Shown here: piece after piece, positions 47,831-58,243 of the stretch
Position numbering within the stretch: the first letter of the stretch is position 1
Layout of the letters: each line of letters begins with the position of its first letter
NCBI RefSeq assembly: GCF_002104475.1
Contig: NZ_NBOF01000003.1
Location: 186,001-250,000 of the forward strand
Direction of reading: 5' to 3'
Origin: Cognaticolwellia mytili
Lineage (GTDB): Bacteria > Pseudomonadota > Gammaproteobacteria > Enterobacterales > Alteromonadaceae
DNA: 64,000 nt
Notes under the pieces: generated by a model
What the model was told of the DNA's origin: nothing
Databases searched by the model: none
What the model saw: only the letters and a program-made list of their open reading frames with translations
Position numbers and translations under genes: made by a program

Positions 47831-47845
47831 CCGACATATTGTCGG
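47831..47845. other. Short palindrome just after the integrase, candidate att or binding site
   Basis: CCGACATATTGTCGG has 6-bp perfect arms (CCGACA / TGTCGG) around TAT, 28 bases after the integrase stop. Position suits an integrase core or accessory site. I could not find a partner copy at the left end of the element. Confidence 0.35.
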
Positions 47846-48025
47846 AATATCAAAACGCTTAATGTCATGTTAGGCCACAGCATATAAAGTCCAATGCAAT
47901 ATTGAATCATCCTCTAACTAAAAGTTCATCATAAACAGGTCAATACGGGACTAAATATAAATAACAGCGAACTTCGTATGCAGTTAGTTTAAGCCATAAA
48001 TTGATTGATGCTGCGCAGTGATAGT

Positions 48026-48053
48026 GGCATTTTCATAAAATGAGAATGCCTTT
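48026..48053. terminator. Stem-loop in the gap after the integrative element
   Basis: GGCATTTTCAT and ATGAGAATGCC form an 11-bp stem with one G-U pair and an AAA loop, followed by TTTG. It could end transcription from the integrase gene. The 47804-48210 gap holds nothing else I can name, apart from a repeated CTGCGCAGT at 48011 and 48085. Confidence 0.45.
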
Positions 48054-48210
48054 GTAGCGCTTATCATATATGCTTTTGAAAGAACTGCGCAGTAAAAGCC
48101 ACGGCGCATTCGCGAAAAAGCGCATATGCAACTTTTTGTCGAATTTATAACCGTGCTGACAATTAGAAAATGATGAACATGCTAGCAATAAAAAATAGGG
48201 AGAGAAAGCC

Positions 48211-48516
48211 ATGGATAAACCCAAATTTACACAAGAGTGTCACCGACAGTTATTAGAGCACTTTGCCTTGGTGAAAATACAAAAAGTTGATGAAGCCATG
48301 AAACATCGCATTCAAGGTTTTATAAATGCCGGTGAGTTTCTAAACTTAGTTACCCGAGATGAGGCTATCAGTATTATTGATACTGCACATCATGAAATAT
48401 TTGGTATAACCAAGGAACAACGTAAAGCGAGAAAAGAAGAAATAAAAAATAGCATCAAAGGTGATGATTTCAGTGTTTTTGATGAGCCAGCTATAGATAG
48501 GTTAGCAAATAGGTAA
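48211..48516 (+). CDS. Hypothetical protein
   Basis: A 101-residue helical protein with a GAGAGAAAG ribosome binding site before its ATG. The middle (HRIQGFINAGEFLNLVTRDEAISIIDTAHHEIFG) is amphipathic and the C-terminus highly charged. I do not recognise a family. Similar-looking short proteins occur beside integrases and restriction genes, which fits its place between the integrative element and hsdR. Confidence 0.55.
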   Translation: MDKPKFTQECHRQLLEHFALVKIQKVDEAMKHRIQGFINAGEFLNLVTRDEAISIIDTAHHEIFGITKEQRKARKEEIKNSIKGDDFSVFDEPAIDRLANR

Positions 48517-48605
48517 CTGTATGTTACAAGTGTTATTTAAACTCAATTAACTAAATACAGAAGCCACATCTACGCCTCATAGTAATTCGTACAAATAAAC
48601 AATAA

Positions 48606-48770
48606 ATTTCAAGTGTTACTCTAACGCTTGGACAGCAAGTAAATACTAGTGATACTCTTGATATCCAAAAGAAAAAATATATTTTTTCTGCTTTGAAAGC
48701 CGCTGGTAACAATAAAACGAATGCTGAAAAAATGTTAAATTTAATAAATCATCAAGTTTTAACAAATTAG
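48606..48770 (+). pseudogene. Remnant resembling a Fis-type helix-turn-helix C-terminus
   Basis: The frame has no start codon and reads to a stop at 48770 with KYIFSALKAAGNNKTNAEKM, close to the first helices of the Fis-type DNA-binding domain of sigma-54 activators. The recognition helix is not preserved. It is probably the eroded 3' end of a regulator gene. The surrounding 48517-48875 gap contains no intact gene I can support. Confidence 0.4.
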
Positions 48771-48875
48771 ATCAAAGAACTCGGTTTATGAAGCATATAA
48801 TATTTCCCGCTCTTCTATTAGGCATTATAGCTGCATTATATGGACACAAGGAATCAATCAGGAATGAAGCAATCA

Positions 48876-51800
48876 ATGAATTTTGAACATATTCAAAAAA
48901 AGTGGCCACAGTTACATCAGCTTGCTGCATTTGCAGAAGAATATGCTATTGATGATCCCCAAAGCGCACTAGTTAAATTACGCTGTTTTGCTGAGCAAGT
49001 TGTTGGTTATCTCTATAAAGAGCTACGACTGCCTGTTTTTCCTAATTCTACTATCTACGATAAACTCACGTCTGACGATTTCACCAGTGTCGTGCCAAGT
49101 CTTATTACCGACAAACTGCATGCTATTCGTAAAAGCGGTAACCAAGCTGCTCACCAAGGTCAGGTTGATCAACAGCAAGCGATTTGGATATTAAAAGAAA
49201 GCTATTTCATTGCCAGTTATTTATTTATGGCATATGACAATGGTAAGCAAGCTGATTGCCCAATATTCAAAGCGTCAGAGCAAAAACAGCCACAAAACCA
49301 AGACAATGCAGAGTTTGTTAAAAAGAATAAACAACTTTCTCAAATGTTAGCGGATAACGAAGCTCGTCTAAAGTTAGCACTAGAAGAGTTAGAAGCTTCA
49401 GAAAAAGCGCAAAAACAAGCACAACTTGAAGCTGCCAAACTTAAACAAACTATCAACCAAGCGAAAGTGGCTGAAGTTAAAGGTCTTAATAAACAAATCA
49501 CCTCAAGCTTTAACTTTAGCGAAAATGAAACCCGCGCTCGTATTATTGATATGGACTTACGTGCCGCTGGGTGGGATGTATCGCTTGATGAATCGAGCAC
49601 TGATGAAGTTGGTAAAGAAGTTGATGTAACTAACCAGCCAACACCTACAGGTAATGGCCGAGTTGACTATGTGCTTTGGGATGACGATGGAAAGCCATTG
49701 GCAGTTATAGAAGCGAAAGCTGCTAAACACTCTGCTGAAAAAGGTCGTGAGCAAGCCAAAATTTATGCTGATGCTTTAGAAACTCAATATGGCCAACGCC
49801 CGGTAATCTTCTATTCTAATGGCTATGATATCCGTATTTTAGACGATGCTCAGGGTTACAATAGCCGTAAGCTGTATGGCTACTATTCAAAAGATTCTCT
49901 GCAATATTTAATAAAACAACGCAGTCTTAAAAAAGATTTAAACCAAACGCCAATTGATATTGATGTTGCAGGTTACGATTATCAAATTGAAACTATTACT
50001 CGTGTTAGCGAGCGCTTTACTGACAACCATCGTAAATCACTTGTTGTTATGGCAACAGGAACAGGCAAAACCCGTGTTTCTATAGCATTAGCTAAACGAT
50101 TATTAGATGCAGGTTGGGCTAAGCGAGTATTGTTTTTATGTGACCGAAAAGAACTACGAAAACAAGCGGGCAATGCCTTTAATGAACATACCAATGAACC
50201 TTTGTATGTTGTTGGTAAAAGTAAAAAAGGATTGGCAGACAGTGCTCGTGTATTTGTTGCTACATACCCAGGCATGATGAGTATATTTCAAAAATATGAT
50301 GTTGGGTATTTTGATCTCATAGTGGCGGATGAATCACATCGTTCTATTTATAATATCTATGGTGATATCTTTAAATACTTTGATGCGCTAGAGATCGGTT
50401 TAACCGCAACACCTGTCGAAATGGTATCGCGTTCAACTTGTCAGTTATTTGGATGTGACTTCAAACTGCCAACAGCTAACTATCCGTTAGAACAAGCGAT
50501 TGAAGAAGAAAACTTAGTTCCTTATAAAATAGTCAGTTTTACCACTAAATTTCTACGTGAAGGCATTAAAAAAGATAACCTAACAGACGAACAAATTGCT
50601 CAGCTTGAAGAACAGGGTATCGATCCTAACGAGCTAAACTTTGACGCCAAGCAAGTTGATGAAGCTGTTAAAAATAAAGATACCAATCGTGTTATTTTAC
50701 GTAACTTAATGGAAAAAGGTTTACGTGATGTTGATGGACAACTGCCAGGGAAAACCATTGTTTTTGCTCGTAACATACTTCACGCTGAACTATTGGTTGA
50801 ATTATTTGGTGAAATGTATCCGCAACTTGGTAGTAATTTTTGTCGTTTCATTCACTCAAAATTCGAACGAGCAGAAGAACTCACTGATGACTTTAAATCA
50901 AGTGAAGAAAATAGCGTTCGTATTGCTGTGTCAGTCGATATGCTTGATACAGGCATCGATGTACCTGAATGTGTAAACCTTGTTTTTGCTAAACCAATCA
51001 AGTCAAAAGTTAAATTCTGGCAAATGATTGGCCGTGGCACACGTTTATGTAAAGACCTCTATGGCAAAGGCAAAGATAAATCACACTTCTTGATATTTGA
51101 TCACTGGGAAAACTTCGATTACTTCGATATGGACCCAGAAGAAGAAGACGTGAAGCAAAGCAAATCGCTTACTCAAAAGCTATTTGAATCACGTTTAACT
51201 TTGGCTGAAACCACGCTTAAAAAAGCCGATGTGGCAACTTTTGATGAAGTGATTAAATTAATTCATCAAGATGTATGTTCTCTTGATATGAATACCATAG
51301 CTGTTCGAGATAACTGGCAGGTCGTTGAAGCATGTAAAGATGAAAAAGCACTCAACCAATTCGCCCCGCAAATGAAAACAAATTTGTTTGAGCATGTAGC
51401 ATCACTGATGCAATGGCGCAATATCATGGGGCAAAGTGAAGCCTATAAATTCGATAATGAAATGGCAATTATTCAAACCTTGGTATATATCGATCCAAGT
51501 CAAATTGATTTGGCCAAGCAAAGTGTAATGAGCAAGATTGAAACGCTGCAAATGCACCTTAATGAAGTGCGAGCTAAAGCAAGTGATATTGCCAAAATAC
51601 AAACTGAAGCCTATTGGCAAGATTTAACCTTTGCAGCATTAGAAGAAAGCCGCATAGCACTGCGTAGCATTATCCATTTGCGTGACAAAGGTACTTATGT
51701 ACCTGAGCCAGAACTCATCTTAGATATTAAAGAAGATGCAGCAGATTATATAGTGACTGAAAGGCCAACCAAAATTGTGTCTATTGATTATCAAATATTC

Positions 51801-52304
51801 CGTCAAGAGGTAGAAAAAACACTGTCACCATTATTCGAAACTGATGTTGTTTTGCAAAAAATACGGGCGGGTATTGCGGTGAGTAAAGATGATTTAGCAC
51901 AACTAAACTCATTAGTGCATACCCAAAACCCGAAAGTTGATTTAAATACTCTTAAAGAATTTTTCCCTGAATCATCAGCAAGCCTAGACAAAATCCTTCG
52001 AACCATAGTCGGTATGGATAAAGCTGCTATTGAGCAAAGTTTTATGGAGTTTGTACAAGAAATACATACTCATGTTAACGCTAAACAACTGCGCTTTATA
52101 AGCATGTTAAAGAACCACTTAATTCGTTATGGTTCTATTCAAATAGAACAACTGTATGATGCGCCATTTACTCAAATTCACGATATGGGGTTAGATGGTG
52201 TTTTTAACGAAAAACAAGCCGATGTTATTGAACAATTTATAAAACAATTTGATGTTGAACTGGGCGATAAGTCAGCAAGCATCGAAAAAGAAATCCGAAT
52301 CTAA
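48876..52304 (+). CDS. hsdR: Type I restriction enzyme, R (motor and nuclease) subunit
   Basis: About 1142 residues. An N-terminal DUF4145-like helical domain and a coiled coil (about 150-205) are followed by a PD-(D/E)xK nuclease core (D264 in RVDYVLWDDDG, E279 and K281 in VIEAK). The helicase motor has P-loop MATGTGKTR (K398), ADESHRS and the IGRGTRLCKD arginine-finger motif. A type I C-terminal domain binds the methylase. It translocates DNA and cleaves unmodified DNA. ATGs at 48840 and 48864 are in frame, but MNFEHIQKKWPQLHQLA at 48876 gives the best family-like start. hsdM follows. Confidence 0.93.
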   Translation: MNFEHIQKKWPQLHQLAAFAEEYAIDDPQSALVKLRCFAEQVVGYLYKELRLPVFPNSTIYDKLTSDDFTSVVPSLITDKLHAIRKSGNQAAHQGQVDQQQAIWILKESYFIASYLFMAYDNGKQADCPIFKASEQKQPQNQDNAEFVKKNKQLSQMLADNEARLKLALEELEASEKAQKQAQLEAAKLKQTINQAKVAEVKGLNKQITSSFNFSENETRARIIDMDLRAAGWDVSLDESSTDEVGKEVDVTNQPTPTGNGRVDYVLWDDDGKPLAVIEAKAAKHSAEKGREQAKIYADALETQYGQRPVIFYSNGYDIRILDDAQGYNSRKLYGYYSKDSLQYLIKQRSLKKDLNQTPIDIDVAGYDYQIETITRVSERFTDNHRKSLVVMATGTGKTRVSIALAKRLLDAGWAKRVLFLCDRKELRKQAGNAFNEHTNEPLYVVGKSKKGLADSARVFVATYPGMMSIFQKYDVGYFDLIVADESHRSIYNIYGDIFKYFDALEIGLTATPVEMVSRSTCQLFGCDFKLPTANYPLEQAIEEENLVPYKIVSFTTKFLREGIKKDNLTDEQIAQLEEQGIDPNELNFDAKQVDEAVKNKDTNRVILRNLMEKGLRDVDGQLPGKTIVFARNILHAELLVELFGEMYPQLGSNFCRFIHSKFERAEELTDDFKSSEENSVRIAVSVDMLDTGIDVPECVNLVFAKPIKSKVKFWQMIGRGTRLCKDLYGKGKDKSHFLIFDHWENFDYFDMDPEEEDVKQSKSLTQKLFESRLTLAETTLKKADVATFDEVIKLIHQDVCSLDMNTIAVRDNWQVVEACKDEKALNQFAPQMKTNLFEHVASLMQWRNIMGQSEAYKFDNEMAIIQTLVYIDPSQIDLAKQSVMSKIETLQMHLNEVRAKASDIAKIQTEAYWQDLTFAALEESRIALRSIIHLRDKGTYVPEPELILDIKEDAADYIVTERPTKIVSIDYQIFRQEVEKTLSPLFETDVVLQKIRAGIAVSKDDLAQLNSLVHTQNPKVDLNTLKEFFPESSASLDKILRTIVGMDKAAIEQSFMEFVQEIHTHVNAKQLRFISMLKNHLIRYGSIQIEQLYDAPFTQIHDMGLDGVFNEKQADVIEQFIKQFDVELGDKSASIEKEIRI

Positions 52305-52384
52305 ATTTAATACTAATTTTAAAATCAATATTAGGCTAACGAACACATTTATAGTCACAGCTTAATAAAAAAGAAGAGAACTAC

Positions 52385-53986
52385 ATGATCACTGGTCCAC
52401 TAAAAAGCAAAATAGATAAACTTTGGGAAGAATTCTGGACGGGCGGTATAACCAATCCGTTAACGGTAATCGAGCAAATTACCTTTTTAATGTATGCCCG
52501 AATGTTAGATATGAACGAGCAAGCCGATGAGAAGCGTTCAGCCCGTACCAAAAAAGAGTTTAATCACCGCTTTAATGACCAGCAACAACATTTACGCTGG
52601 CAAAATATTCGTCATTTAGGTGCTGAAGAGCTTTATAAAGTGGTAAAAGATGAGTTATTTCCATTCTTCGCGTCAAGTTCATCAGCAGACAATGAAGGCT
52701 CACTCTTTGCTGAGTTTATGAAAGATGCGCAATTGATGATCCAAAAGCAAAGCCTGTTAGTAAAAGCGGTAGAAATGGTCAATGACTTACCATTAGATAA
52801 TGCTGATACCAAAGGTGATTTATATGAATACCTGCTTAGCAAGTTAACTACCGCAGGTATTAACGGTCAGTTTAGAACACCACGCCATATTATTCGTGCC
52901 ATGGTTGAAATCATGGACCCTGATAAAACCAGCCGTATCTGTGATCCATCCACTGGTACAGGTGGCTTCTTGTCTGTTTCTTATGAATACTTACTGGAAA
53001 AATACAGCTCTGCCGAAGGCATTGAGCGAGAACCACTATTTATCACTGAGGAAGACGGCTCTTCTGAAGATATTGGCAAACCGATGTTAGATATCCATGG
53101 CAAGCAAGTTGAAAATGTACTTTATTCTGGCGACTTAATTGAGCCAGAAGACAGAAAGCACATTGATACCGATATGTTCCATGGCTTTGACTTTGACGCA
53201 ACCATGTTACGTGTTGCAGCAATGAACTTAGTAATGCATGGCATTAAACAACCAGACATTCATTATCAAGATACTTTAAGCCAACACTTTAGTGAAAACT
53301 TTCCTAATGAAGCGAAAGGCGGCATGCAAATAATTCTCGCTAATCCACCGTTCAAAGGCTCTCTAGACGAAGAAGACGTATGTCCAGAGTTATTACGTAA
53401 AGTAAAAACTAAGAAAACCGAGTTGCTTTTTGTTGCGCTAATTGAGCGGATGTTACAAGTCGGTGGCCGCTCAGCGACTATCGTGCCTGATGGCGTATTG
53501 TTTGGCTCATCCAACGCACACGTACAACTGCGCCAATTACTCGTTGATAACAACCAACTTGAAGCCGTTATTTCACTACCAAGTGGTGTATTCAAACCGT
53601 ATGCGGGTGTTTCAACAGCGATACTTATTTTCACCAAAGGCGGCAGTACTGATCATGTTTGGTTTTATGATGTACAAGCGGATGGCTTTTCATTAGACGA
53701 TAAACGTACACCAATCAAAGAGAACGACTTGCCAAGCTTAGTGGCAGAGTTTAAAGCGCGTGATAAAACCATCGCGACCAGTGATAAAAACGATAAAACC
53801 CAAAAAGCGTTCTGGGTAAGCAAAGACGATATTACATCGAATAAATATGACCTTTCTATCAATCGTTATAAAGAAGTAATTTATGAAGAAGAAGTCTTTG
53901 ATGCACCTAAAGTGATCTTAAGTAAGTTAGTGAGTTTGGAAAATGAAATTTTAGCTGATTTAAAAGTGTTGGAGAAAATGCTGTGA
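52385..53986 (+). CDS. hsdM: Type I restriction-modification methyltransferase (M subunit)
   Basis: A 533-residue N6-adenine methyltransferase. A helical N-terminal domain ([26 protein letters not shown]) is followed by the SAM motif [17 protein letters not shown]. The catalytic NPPF lies in ILANPPFKG. It modifies host sites and forms the core of the restriction complex with HsdS and HsdR. Its last bases overlap the hsdS start (GTGA), so the two are coupled. Confidence 0.96.
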   Translation: MITGPLKSKIDKLWEEFWTGGITNPLTVIEQITFLMYARMLDMNEQADEKRSARTKKEFNHRFNDQQQHLRWQNIRHLGAEELYKVVKDELFPFFASSSSADNEGSLFAEFMKDAQLMIQKQSLLVKAVEMVNDLPLDNADTKGDLYEYLLSKLTTAGINGQFRTPRHIIRAMVEIMDPDKTSRICDPSTGTGGFLSVSYEYLLEKYSSAEGIEREPLFITEEDGSSEDIGKPMLDIHGKQVENVLYSGDLIEPEDRKHIDTDMFHGFDFDATMLRVAAMNLVMHGIKQPDIHYQDTLSQHFSENFPNEAKGGMQIILANPPFKGSLDEEDVCPELLRKVKTKKTELLFVALIERMLQVGGRSATIVPDGVLFGSSNAHVQLRQLLVDNNQLEAVISLPSGVFKPYAGVSTAILIFTKGGSTDHVWFYDVQADGFSLDDKRTPIKENDLPSLVAEFKARDKTIATSDKNDKTQKAFWVSKDDITSNKYDLSINRYKEVIYEEEVFDAPKVILSKLVSLENEILADLKVLEKML

Positions 53987-55125
53987 ATTTCTTCACAAAC
54001 AATTCATCGTGGTCTTTAGTTGCATTGAAAGATATAGCGACCTTGAAAAGGGGGTATGATCTTCCAATCAACTCTAGGATTAAAGGAGATATACCTATTT
54101 ATGCCGCAAATGGTCGAAATGGAACTCATAATGAAGCGAAACTAGCTGGACCAGGAGTTATTACTGGGCGATCAGGAACTATTGGAAAAGTTCACTTTAC
54201 TGAAAGTGCTTATTGGCCTTTAAATACAGCATTGTATGTAACTAATTTTCATGGGAATGACCCTAAATGGGTTTTCTATATGCTCAAGGCATTTAAATTA
54301 GATAGGTTTGTTCAGGGGGCAGGCGTTCCCACACTTAATAGAAACCTAGTGCATGATGAATTAATCCCACTACCACCATTGGACGAGCAAAAGCGCATTT
54401 CCGCGATTTTAGATAAAGCCGATGCCATTCGCCGTAAACGCCAACAAGCCATCAACCTCGCCGACGACTTCCTCCGCAGCGCCTTCCTAGATATGTTTGG
54501 TGATCCTATTGCAAATAACAAAAAATGGGATGTGACTAATTTGGGGGAATTGGCACCCAATAAAGGTGATATGGTTGATGGACCTTTCGGTTCCAGTGTA
54601 AATACCAAAACTGATTACATCGAATATGGTGAAATACCTGTAATACGAACAAAAAATGTTTCGCTGGCAGGAGAGTTTATCTCAAAAGACTTGAAATTTA
54701 TGACTAGAGATAAATACCTCACTATTTATAGAAGTCATGTAGTTCCTGGCGATATTGTTTTAACCAAAGTCGGAACAATTGGTAACGTTTGTATATTTCC
54801 TGAGCAATATAAAGAAGCTGTTTTATCAACCACAGGTAGTTGTCGTATTAGAGTTGATGAATCAAAGATCAATAAAACATACTTGTTTTATTTCTTAAAG
54901 TACTACCGCCCTAAAATGCATGAAATAGCATCAGCAGGGGTACAACCGTTTTTAAATATGAAGCATATTAAAGGCTTTCAAGTTCCAATGCCCGAAAGAG
55001 AACTGCAAAATAAATTTGATACTTTAGTTCAAAAAGTTGCCACTTCTCAAAAGCTATTTAATAAGGCATCTAAAGAAAAATTATTTGATTCTCTTAGCCA
55101 AAAAGCCTTCGCTGGCGATTTATAA
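53983..55125 (+). CDS. hsdS: Type I restriction-modification specificity subunit
   Basis: A 380-residue HsdS with two target-recognition domains. The first is about 1-125 ([31 protein letters not shown]). The central conserved helical spacer is [20 protein letters not shown]. The second domain is about 180-335 ([26 protein letters not shown]), and a distal spacer ends in [10 protein letters not shown]. It determines the bipartite DNA site. The start is GTG at 53983, overlapping the hsdM stop by 4 bases. Target-recognition domains evolve fast, so the site cannot be read from sequence. Confidence 0.95.
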   Translation: MNFFTNNSSWSLVALKDIATLKRGYDLPINSRIKGDIPIYAANGRNGTHNEAKLAGPGVITGRSGTIGKVHFTESAYWPLNTALYVTNFHGNDPKWVFYMLKAFKLDRFVQGAGVPTLNRNLVHDELIPLPPLDEQKRISAILDKADAIRRKRQQAINLADDFLRSAFLDMFGDPIANNKKWDVTNLGELAPNKGDMVDGPFGSSVNTKTDYIEYGEIPVIRTKNVSLAGEFISKDLKFMTRDKYLTIYRSHVVPGDIVLTKVGTIGNVCIFPEQYKEAVLSTTGSCRIRVDESKINKTYLFYFLKYYRPKMHEIASAGVQPFLNMKHIKGFQVPMPERELQNKFDTLVQKVATSQKLFNKASKEKLFDSLSQKAFAGDL

Positions 55126-55160
55126 CCTTTTGGATATATAAAATAACAAGGAAGTAAGTT

Positions 55161-58100
55161 TTGAAAGTTAGTCGTTTTACTATAAATGATGTTTTATGGA
55201 ATGGGTTAAGAGCCTGCCAGCAAGGCAGTGTTGAAACTGCACTGAGTTACCTTATTAAGCCGTTTAGTGAAGAGACTAAGTCTTGTTTAATTAGTCTCCC
55301 TACAGGGGCTGGTAAATCGGGCGTAATTACGGTTATTTGCCATAAAGCTACCCAGAGGAAAGTATTAGTTTTATGTCATAGAAGAGCGGTTTGCGACCAA
55401 CTTTTTGATGACATAAATGGTAAGTTTTTTACTGAACGTGCTGAAGGTGAAGATATTCCATTAAAACGCGCATTTGACGATGTTGATGACACCTCGGCAA
55501 ATGGCATTTATGTATCAACCTTTCAGAAACTACAGAGTTTCAATCAAGCACAATTAGATGAATTAAAACAAAATATTGACCTGGTGATAATTGATGAAGG
55601 TCATGCAGAGCCATCCCCTGTTTGGCGAAATTTGGTGCGCGGAATGGGCGCACATAAAATAGTTATTACCGCAACGCCATATCGCAATGACCTATTTCAA
55701 TTTGATATTGATGCGGATGCAAGTTACATCTACACCTTTGAAAAAGCATTAGCAGACGGAGTACTTAAAGAGCCTGACTTTGAAACCATCGAAACTGAAA
55801 ATTTAAGTACTTCTATTCGCCAATTTTTGGATGATAACCCTAATACTAAGTGCATCATAAAATGTAAAGAGTTTAGTGATATTGAGCACTATTATGATGA
55901 ATTAAACGGAGCCTTTAATGTCTTGGCAATTCATGAGCAGTTTACAGGCGATGCACGAATCAATGTAAAGGCAACTGTACCCAAGAAGCTTAAAGATACA
56001 AACTATGAGGTTATTATTCATCAGCGTAAGTTAGATGAGGGGGTAGATATTCCTCAAGCTAAATTGTTGGTGTTAACCTATGCAGTAAATAGTGGCAGAG
56101 AACTTGTTCAAACAATTGGCCGTGTTGTTCGTTTATTTGGTGATGTAGAGCCTAAAGTTCTAGAGCTTGAACAAAATGCCAATGAACAAATGTGGTTAAA
56201 CTATAGAACATTCGATACTTCACTTAATAGCCCGTCAGCGGTAACTAAATTTATTGCATCATTAGATATTAACAAGTTGATAGAGCTTTATTTAGAAGCT
56301 TTTCCTGATGCTAGTTATTATGGTAATCGATTTCTAAGTAAATTTGATCTTAATGCCTTTAACCCTGAACGATCTCTAAACATCCCCACTGCATCAATTT
56401 GTTTTTTAAATCAATCGTCAGGTTTTAATGCTCAGCTTATGTCTGATACTTTTTATTGGCGATGTAATAATGCTGGGGAGTTGGCAAAGCAGTTTGATAC
56501 GCAATGGGGTATCAAAGTAATTGTTTCTATAGCTTTTAACAAATCTAAATTCTTAGTTGATCAGTTTTTCTTTGAACCATCATTAGAAGTTACGCTCTTT
56601 AAAGAATTAACACCCAACATTGTAGCTATTTACGATAGTAGAGGTCGCAGGTTTGGCAATGATAAAGATTTAAAAATAGGTAGTGCGGTTTCTCAAGATA
56701 AGCTGTTAAATGTAATGGCGTTAGGAGAGACAGCAACAACTAAAGAAGCAAGTAGTAAATCAGTTAGCACTGCGAGAAAGCGTCCTGAGAGTATTGCCGT
56801 GAAAGGGGCTGATTTAGAGCAAATAGCCGATTTACAAGGGAATGCTGCATATCGCTTATCTACTATGCGGTGTGACACATATGATCAAAATGAGCAAAAG
56901 TCTGGTAGTTACTATGTTGGTGTAGATTCCGGCAGAATATCAGATCAAAAAGAGAGTTCATTTAGCCTAGTTGAGTTAAATGATTGGCTAGACGAAATGG
57001 AAGCTACAATTTCATCCGACTCTGACATATCTAGTGCGCTTGTTCATTCATTTGCTAAGCCTGTAGCGGTAGACACTAATCTACAAATCAAAAGCTTAAT
57101 TTTTGACTTGAGCGAATTTGAAAGCCCAATAGACATTGTTATAGGTGATGAAGAGTTCACGCTAGACAATGCTTTTATATATAGAGAATATGATGGTGGT
57201 TTTTTATTAAATCCTGACGTAGCTAGTAGTGGCGTGACAGTTCAATTACAAGCTGATGAGCCTTTCTTAGTCTTATCTTCAGCTTCACCAGTGTATTACT
57301 CCTCTCAAGCTGGAGATGAACCTGATAGCGATATTATTGACCTTTTGACTGAGCGCTTACATAAAGCATTATTAGAAAATGGTGTCGGTTATGCGAAAAA
57401 CAAATTTTATGAACTTAAACTACCAGTAGAAAATCAATTTAATATTGCCAGTTCTCAATTAGCAAACGTGGTTATAGGGCTAGACTCACTAACAGGGGCA
57501 AACCTTGATGAAAAAGGTTATGACCATAGAGTTTATCAAGTCGTTAACCAGGGTTTCAGTACCAACTCAATTTTTTATCTTTTAGATCAAATTAAAGCCA
57601 ATTCGTTGCCTAACCCAACCCGAAGTGATTTAGGACCGTTCAATCAATATATACCTGCGGCAGATCTTGTACTTAATACAGATATGGGAACTGAACCTGC
57701 CGATTTTATTCTTTCATCTCCCGATAAGTTAGTTTATGTACATATTAAATGTGGATCATCACAGAACCCACAATCATCAGCCGGAGCATTGGCTGAAGTT
57801 GGCTCTCAAGCAATAAAAAATATTGAAATGTTGATTAGCGGAAATAACAACCTAAGGGCTGGTAATTGGAATCGCTTGCTTGGCCCATGGCCGCAACGTG
57901 GAGCAGCCCAGTTAATGAATGAAAGAATTAGAATGTTTGAAGGGCAAGCTTTTACAGCCGCAGATGAAAACGAAAGGCGATCAAAAACTGAAGAAGTATG
58001 GGATGTTATTGCTCAACGGAGGCGATCTAACACTGTTAGTAAAGAAGTATGGATTGTTGCAGCTAATAGTTTTTCAGCTAGCCATTTTGAAACACAATTA

Positions 58101-58214
58101 CGTAGTGGTCATAATGCCCGAAGTGAATCATTGCAAGCTTATCAGCTAATACAAAGCTGGATGTCTACAGCACATAGTAGTGATGTTGATTTGAAAATAT
58201 TTGTTTCTCAATAG
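55161..58214 (+). CDS. DEAD/DEAH-box helicase with C-terminal nuclease-like region
   Basis: A 1017-residue superfamily 2 helicase. Motif I is LPTGAGKSG (K52), motif II is the variant DEGH (D145-H148), motif III is TATPYRND, and motif VI is TIGRVVRLF after DEGVDIPQ. The C-terminal 450 residues are not a standard helicase module. Near residues 850-870 the string ADFILSSPDKLVYVHIKCGSS resembles a degenerate PD-(D/E)xK core with the acidic residue replaced by histidine. It starts at TTG 55161 with AAGGAAG about 8 bases upstream, 35 bases after hsdS. It is probably an accessory defence helicase; I know no exact named system for it. Confidence 0.8.
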   Translation: MKVSRFTINDVLWNGLRACQQGSVETALSYLIKPFSEETKSCLISLPTGAGKSGVITVICHKATQRKVLVLCHRRAVCDQLFDDINGKFFTERAEGEDIPLKRAFDDVDDTSANGIYVSTFQKLQSFNQAQLDELKQNIDLVIIDEGHAEPSPVWRNLVRGMGAHKIVITATPYRNDLFQFDIDADASYIYTFEKALADGVLKEPDFETIETENLSTSIRQFLDDNPNTKCIIKCKEFSDIEHYYDELNGAFNVLAIHEQFTGDARINVKATVPKKLKDTNYEVIIHQRKLDEGVDIPQAKLLVLTYAVNSGRELVQTIGRVVRLFGDVEPKVLELEQNANEQMWLNYRTFDTSLNSPSAVTKFIASLDINKLIELYLEAFPDASYYGNRFLSKFDLNAFNPERSLNIPTASICFLNQSSGFNAQLMSDTFYWRCNNAGELAKQFDTQWGIKVIVSIAFNKSKFLVDQFFFEPSLEVTLFKELTPNIVAIYDSRGRRFGNDKDLKIGSAVSQDKLLNVMALGETATTKEASSKSVSTARKRPESIAVKGADLEQIADLQGNAAYRLSTMRCDTYDQNEQKSGSYYVGVDSGRISDQKESSFSLVELNDWLDEMEATISSDSDISSALVHSFAKPVAVDTNLQIKSLIFDLSEFESPIDIVIGDEEFTLDNAFIYREYDGGFLLNPDVASSGVTVQLQADEPFLVLSSASPVYYSSQAGDEPDSDIIDLLTERLHKALLENGVGYAKNKFYELKLPVENQFNIASSQLANVVIGLDSLTGANLDEKGYDHRVYQVVNQGFSTNSIFYLLDQIKANSLPNPTRSDLGPFNQYIPAADLVLNTDMGTEPADFILSSPDKLVYVHIKCGSSQNPQSSAGALAEVGSQAIKNIEMLISGNNNLRAGNWNRLLGPWPQRGAAQLMNERIRMFEGQAFTAADENERRSKTEEVWDVIAQRRRSNTVSKEVWIVAANSFSASHFETQLRSGHNARSESLQAYQLIQSWMSTAHSSDVDLKIFVSQ

Positions 58215-58243
58215 AAAAATAAAATTAAATTGTTGGAGTATTA

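Larger units (their letters stand above)
44261..47850 (+). mobile_element. Small integrative element (AlpA, Rep, tyrosine integrase)
   Basis: Four same-strand genes form a compact module: a hypothetical protein, an AlpA-type regulator, a phage/plasmid replication initiator and a terminal tyrosine integrase, with hairpins at 45088-45120 and 47831-47845. The set resembles satellite or filamentous-phage-like integrative elements that replicate by a Rep protein. No capsid or morphogenesis genes are present. I could not find matching direct repeats that would fix the att sites, so both boundaries are approximate. Confidence 0.65.

Noticed and set aside
48787-48885. 32-codon frame starting MKHIIFPALLLGIIAALYG just before hsdR
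   Set aside because: It overlaps the hsdR start region and has no clear ribosome binding site. The short hydrophobic stretch alone is not enough to call a gene.
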